From Propionibacteriaceae bacterium (GTDB lineage Bacteria; Actinomycetota; Actinomycetes; Propionibacteriales; Propionibacteriaceae), in the NCBI GenBank assembly GCA_031254155.1, contig JAIRVA010000198.1:1-13432 (forward strand): DNA of 13,432 nt, given 5' to 3'. How positions within the stretch are numbered: the stretch's first letter is position 1; each line of letters opens with the position of its first letter. The notes below the pieces were generated by a model. That model did no database searches. It had not been told where the DNA came from and saw nothing but the letters and a program-made list of their open reading frames with translations. Shown piece after piece: positions 12,742-13,432 of this stretch. The translations under genes were made by a program, and so were the position numbers.

Positions 12742-13432
12742 TCACGCGTGGATGAAGGACGCGTAGACCGCCTGGCCTTTGCGCCGGAACTCCTCGTCGG
12801 GCAGGACGAGGGCGACCGCGACCGCCGGGTACTCCTCGGCGAGGATCTGTCGCGCCGTGGCCAGGATGATCTCGCCGCCCACACCGGACATCACGCGCCC
12901 GAGGAGCAGGATGGAGGCGATCTCGCCGCCGTAGATCCACGCGAAATGCGGCACCCCGTGCGCGAGGTAGGCCCCCACGCTGCGGAAGACGCTCGCCGCC
13001 CGCTCGTCGCCTGCCTCGGCGAGTGCCTGGACCTCTTTCAGTTGCTCGGCCAAGTCCCCACTGTCGTACGCGATGCCCGCCACCCGGCCCAGCCGGACGA
13101 CGGCGTCCTGCGACAGGAACTGGCTGTAACACGGCTTGTCCGACCAGTTGACGTCCCGCGCCGCCGCCGGGTCGAGATCGGCGATGACGAAGGCCAACTC
13201 GTTGCTGAAGCCGACGAACTCGTCGCCCGCCTCCCAGCCGAGGAAGCCGCCCGCCGCGTCCACGTACCCGACCGCGAACGACGTCCCGAACGCCGCGCCC
13301 AGCACCCGGCCCGAGCCGAGCGTCATGTACCCGGCGAGCGCCGACACGTCGCCGTCGTTCGTCACCGAGACCGGCACGTCGCCGCACACCGCCCGCGCCG
13401 CGCGGGGCAGGAGGTCCCGCCAGGCGTCGAGT
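12742..13432 (-). CDS. ROK/ASKHA sugar-kinase-like protein, C-terminal part (cut by window edge)
   Basis: The frame is open to the window edge, giving 229 visible residues without a start. GTG 13389 is in frame, but coding potential continues before it (DAWRDLLPRAARAVCGDVPV), so it is not taken as the start. PVSVTNDGDVSALAG corresponds to the N-D-x-N-x-A region of ROK sugar kinases, followed by a phosphate-loop-like VLGAAFGTSFAVGYVD and GGFLGWEAGDEF. The segment AGDERAASVFRSVGAYLAHG, then IASILLLGRVMSGVGGEI and the end GQAVYASFIHA, follow the order of the ROK C-terminal lobe. The zinc-binding C-x-C-G-x-x-G-C motif of typical ROK kinases is absent. In its place is AARDVNWSDKPCYSQFLS. It may be a divergent kinase or a non-catalytic relative. 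It converges on the proline-rich membrane protein gene. Confidence 0.65.
   Translation of the reverse strand, partial: LDAWRDLLPRAARAVCGDVPVSVTNDGDVSALAGYMTLGSGRVLGAAFGTSFAVGYVDAAGGFLGWEAGDEFVGFSNELAFVIADLDPAAARDVNWSDKPCYSQFLSQDAVVRLGRVAGIAYDSGDLAEQLKEVQALAEAGDERAASVFRSVGAYLAHGVPHFAWIYGGEIASILLLGRVMSGVGGEIILATARQILAEEYPAVAVALVLPDEEFRRKGQAVYASFIHA

Noticed and set aside
12742..13389. GTG at 13389 as the start of the ROK-like gene
   Set aside because: The frame continues upstream with plausible family sequence to the window edge and no ribosome binding site precedes the GTG.

Overview
The window is chromosomal DNA of a high-GC Gram-positive actinobacterium (Actinomycetota). The signs are high GC with G/C-rich third codon positions, many GTG starts, AGGAGG-type ribosome binding sites mixed with apparently leaderless genes, a sensor kinase with a four-segment membrane sensor of actinobacterial type, and a sortase-anchored xylanase. 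The species cannot be read from the sequence. The secreted xylanase and cell-wall-binding peptidase fit a plant-fibre or gut-type habitat (inference). No rRNA, tRNA, CRISPR array or transposase gene was seen.

Layout. (1) 1-271, minus: start of a YhhN/TMEM86-type membrane protein, cut by the window edge, with a good promoter. (2) 388-555: a non-coding, MITE-like long inverted repeat, directly before a RelB/RelE-type toxin-antitoxin pair (583-1148, plus). (3) 1167-1207: a strong dyad, probably a two-way terminator, separating the toxin from a converging 1159-residue multidomain GH10 xylanase (1224-4703, minus) with carbohydrate-binding modules and an LPKSG sorting signal. (4) 4872-5855, plus: an aldo/keto reductase, divergent from the xylanase. 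(5) 5934-7280, plus: a NarL-class sensor kinase without a neighbouring regulator. (6) 7303-7976, plus: a VapBC pair. (7) 7973-11372, minus: a four-gene operon of a secreted matrixin-like zinc peptidase with cell-wall-binding repeats, followed by three tandem paralogous lipoproteins. The first lipoprotein is translationally coupled to the peptidase by an ATGA overlap. (8) 11536-12204, plus: a NarL-class response regulator without a neighbouring kinase, then a proline-rich membrane protein (12248-12730). (9) 12742-13432, minus: the C-terminal part of a ROK/ASKHA sugar-kinase-like protein, cut by the window edge.

How it may fit together. The lone kinase and lone regulator lie in the same orientation on either side of regions 6 and 7. 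The simplest reading is that they are partners whose operon was split by arrival of the VapBC plus peptidase-lipoprotein segment. That segment looks less GC-rich than its flanks, starts right after the kinase stop and ends in an AT-rich divergent promoter region just before the regulator. The most novel part is the peptidase with three tandem membrane lipoproteins. The lipoproteins keep a common leader and core but differ in surface segments. I propose, as inference only, that they are accessory, inhibitor or immunity-type partners of the peptidase.
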